Source: Aliiglaciecola lipolytica E3 (GTDB taxonomy: Bacteria; Pseudomonadota; Gammaproteobacteria; Enterobacterales; Alteromonadaceae). Taken from it: a DNA stretch of 47,390 nt. Both the position numbers and the translations under genes were made by a program. Where the stretch lies: NCBI RefSeq assembly GCF_000314975.1, contig NZ_BAEN01000070.1, forward strand, positions 1-47,390. Direction: 5' to 3'. Shown here piece after piece: positions 46,911 to 47,390 of this stretch. The notes below the pieces were generated by a model. That model was not told the origin of the DNA and made no database searches. It saw only the letters and a program-made list of their open reading frames with translations. Numbering within the stretch: the first letter of the stretch is position 1; every line of letters starts with the position of its first letter.

Positions 46911-47390
46911 ATGAGAATCAAAAGCGTTAAGCACACGACGCGCAGCTTGTCTCTATCAGTAGGCGCAGCAATCGCCCTTTCGTTGACTGGTTGTGGCGGT
47001 TCTAATTCAGACACAGATTTAAAAACAGTTGATACTAAATCCCCAGTTCCTGATTGGGTAATGATTTGGAACGATGAATTCGATGGCGATAGTATCGACT
47101 CATCGAAATGGAGTCACGAAGTAAACTGTAATGGTGGCGGTAACAATGAACAACAATGTTACACCGACTCAACAGAAAATTCGTTTGTCGCGGATGGCAT
47201 GCTAAATATTGTTGCCAAGCCAGCACAAGAAGGTGCAGAGTTACCCTACACCTCGGCGAGACTAAGAACCAAGTATAAAGGTGATTGGACCTATGGGCGT
47301 TTTGAAATGCGGGCTAAGTTGCCCTCAGGACAAGGGAGTTGGCCAGCGTTTTGGATGTTACCTACTGACGAAGTTTATGGTGAATGGCCA
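46911..47390 (+). CDS. Second GH16 laminarinase lipoprotein (cut by window edge)
   Basis: The first 160 codons of a GH16 enzyme; the gene runs off the right edge before the catalytic motif. GGAGAAC lies directly before ATG 46911. The signal sequence ends in lipobox LTGC (Cys28) followed by GGSNSD. The GH16 fold starts at WVMIWNDEFDGDSIDSSKWS and continues with CNGGGNNEQQCYT, YTSARLRTKYKGDWTYGRFE and GQGSWPAFWMLP, all typical of bacterial laminarinases. It lacks the malectin domain found in its divergent neighbour. A lipid-anchored beta-1,3-glucanase is likely. Confidence 0.9.
   Translation, partial: MRIKSVKHTTRSLSLSVGAAIALSLTGCGGSNSDTDLKTVDTKSPVPDWVMIWNDEFDGDSIDSSKWSHEVNCNGGGNNEQQCYTDSTENSFVADGMLNIVAKPAQEGAELPYTSARLRTKYKGDWTYGRFEMRAKLPSGQGSWPAFWMLPTDEVYGEWP

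Noticed and set aside
1-47390. tRNA genes, CRISPR arrays, insertion sequences or prophage genes
   Set aside because: No cloverleaf, direct repeat-spacer array, transposase or integrase was recognised on either strand by eye.

Overview
The window looks like chromosomal DNA of a marine gammaproteobacterium of the order Alteromonadales (Alteromonadaceae, Glaciecola/Paraglaciecola/Aliiglaciecola-like). The basis is close family-level agreement of the ribosomal proteins with gammaproteobacterial versions, a MotX protein (sodium-driven polar flagellum), a TTG/GTG-tolerant AT-rich gene style, and a laminarin-degrading locus. The genus is an inference from recalled families, not from a search.

Layout. 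(1) 1-260: tandem rRNA-type promoters on the minus strand firing off the left edge, so an rRNA operon should start just outside the window. (2) 427-1188: a secreted protein built from about ten 15-residue helical repeats. (3) 1281-9768, minus strand: complete spc (rplN to rpmJ, with secY) and alpha (rpsM, rpsK, rpsD, rpoA, rplQ) operons, with recognisable S4 and S8 translational control sites. The S10 operon is not upstream of rplN; an unrelated lipoprotein gene is there instead. (4) 11711-19114, minus strand: acyl-CoA ligase-like enzyme, rnr-rlmB, ubiD-fre. (5) 19251-21524: small genes including motX. (6) 21680-25216: a ZnuD-like zinc TonB receptor behind two Zur-box-like operators, then an Nramp-fold transporter lacking the canonical metal ligands. 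(7) 25235-33267: a PatB/MalY aminotransferase, a CheY-like receiver, a DUF2892 membrane protein behind a perfect FNR box, DNA polymerase II, a TPR-GGDEF diguanylate cyclase, a secreted histidine phosphatase and a DUF2797 protein. (8) 33347-39676, minus strand: an RND efflux pump with its adaptor, then a LytTR regulator with its LytS/YehU-type kinase. (9) 39879-47390: a beta-glucan (laminarin) locus with a sugar-porter MFS, a very large GH94-superfamily phosphorylase best matched to the beta-1,3-glucan phosphorylase families GH149/GH161, a malectin-GH16 lipoprotein, and a divergent second GH16 lipoprotein cut by the right edge.

How the genes work together. The right-hand locus suggests laminarin is cut outside the cytoplasm by two lipid-anchored GH16 enzymes, oligosaccharides enter (the MFS is the local candidate importer), and the cytoplasmic phosphorylase releases glucose-1-phosphate without spending ATP. 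The zinc region suggests outer-membrane Zn uptake under Zur, with an atypical Nramp protein of unknown substrate next to it. The rest is housekeeping: ribosome and secretion, RNA decay and modification, ubiquinone synthesis, replication and repair, signalling. The most unusual items are the ligand-less Nramp next to a Zur-controlled receptor, the phosphorylase-centred laminarin locus with a possible Shine-Dalgarno-masking inverted repeat, the 15-residue repeat protein, and the break between the S10 and spc operons.
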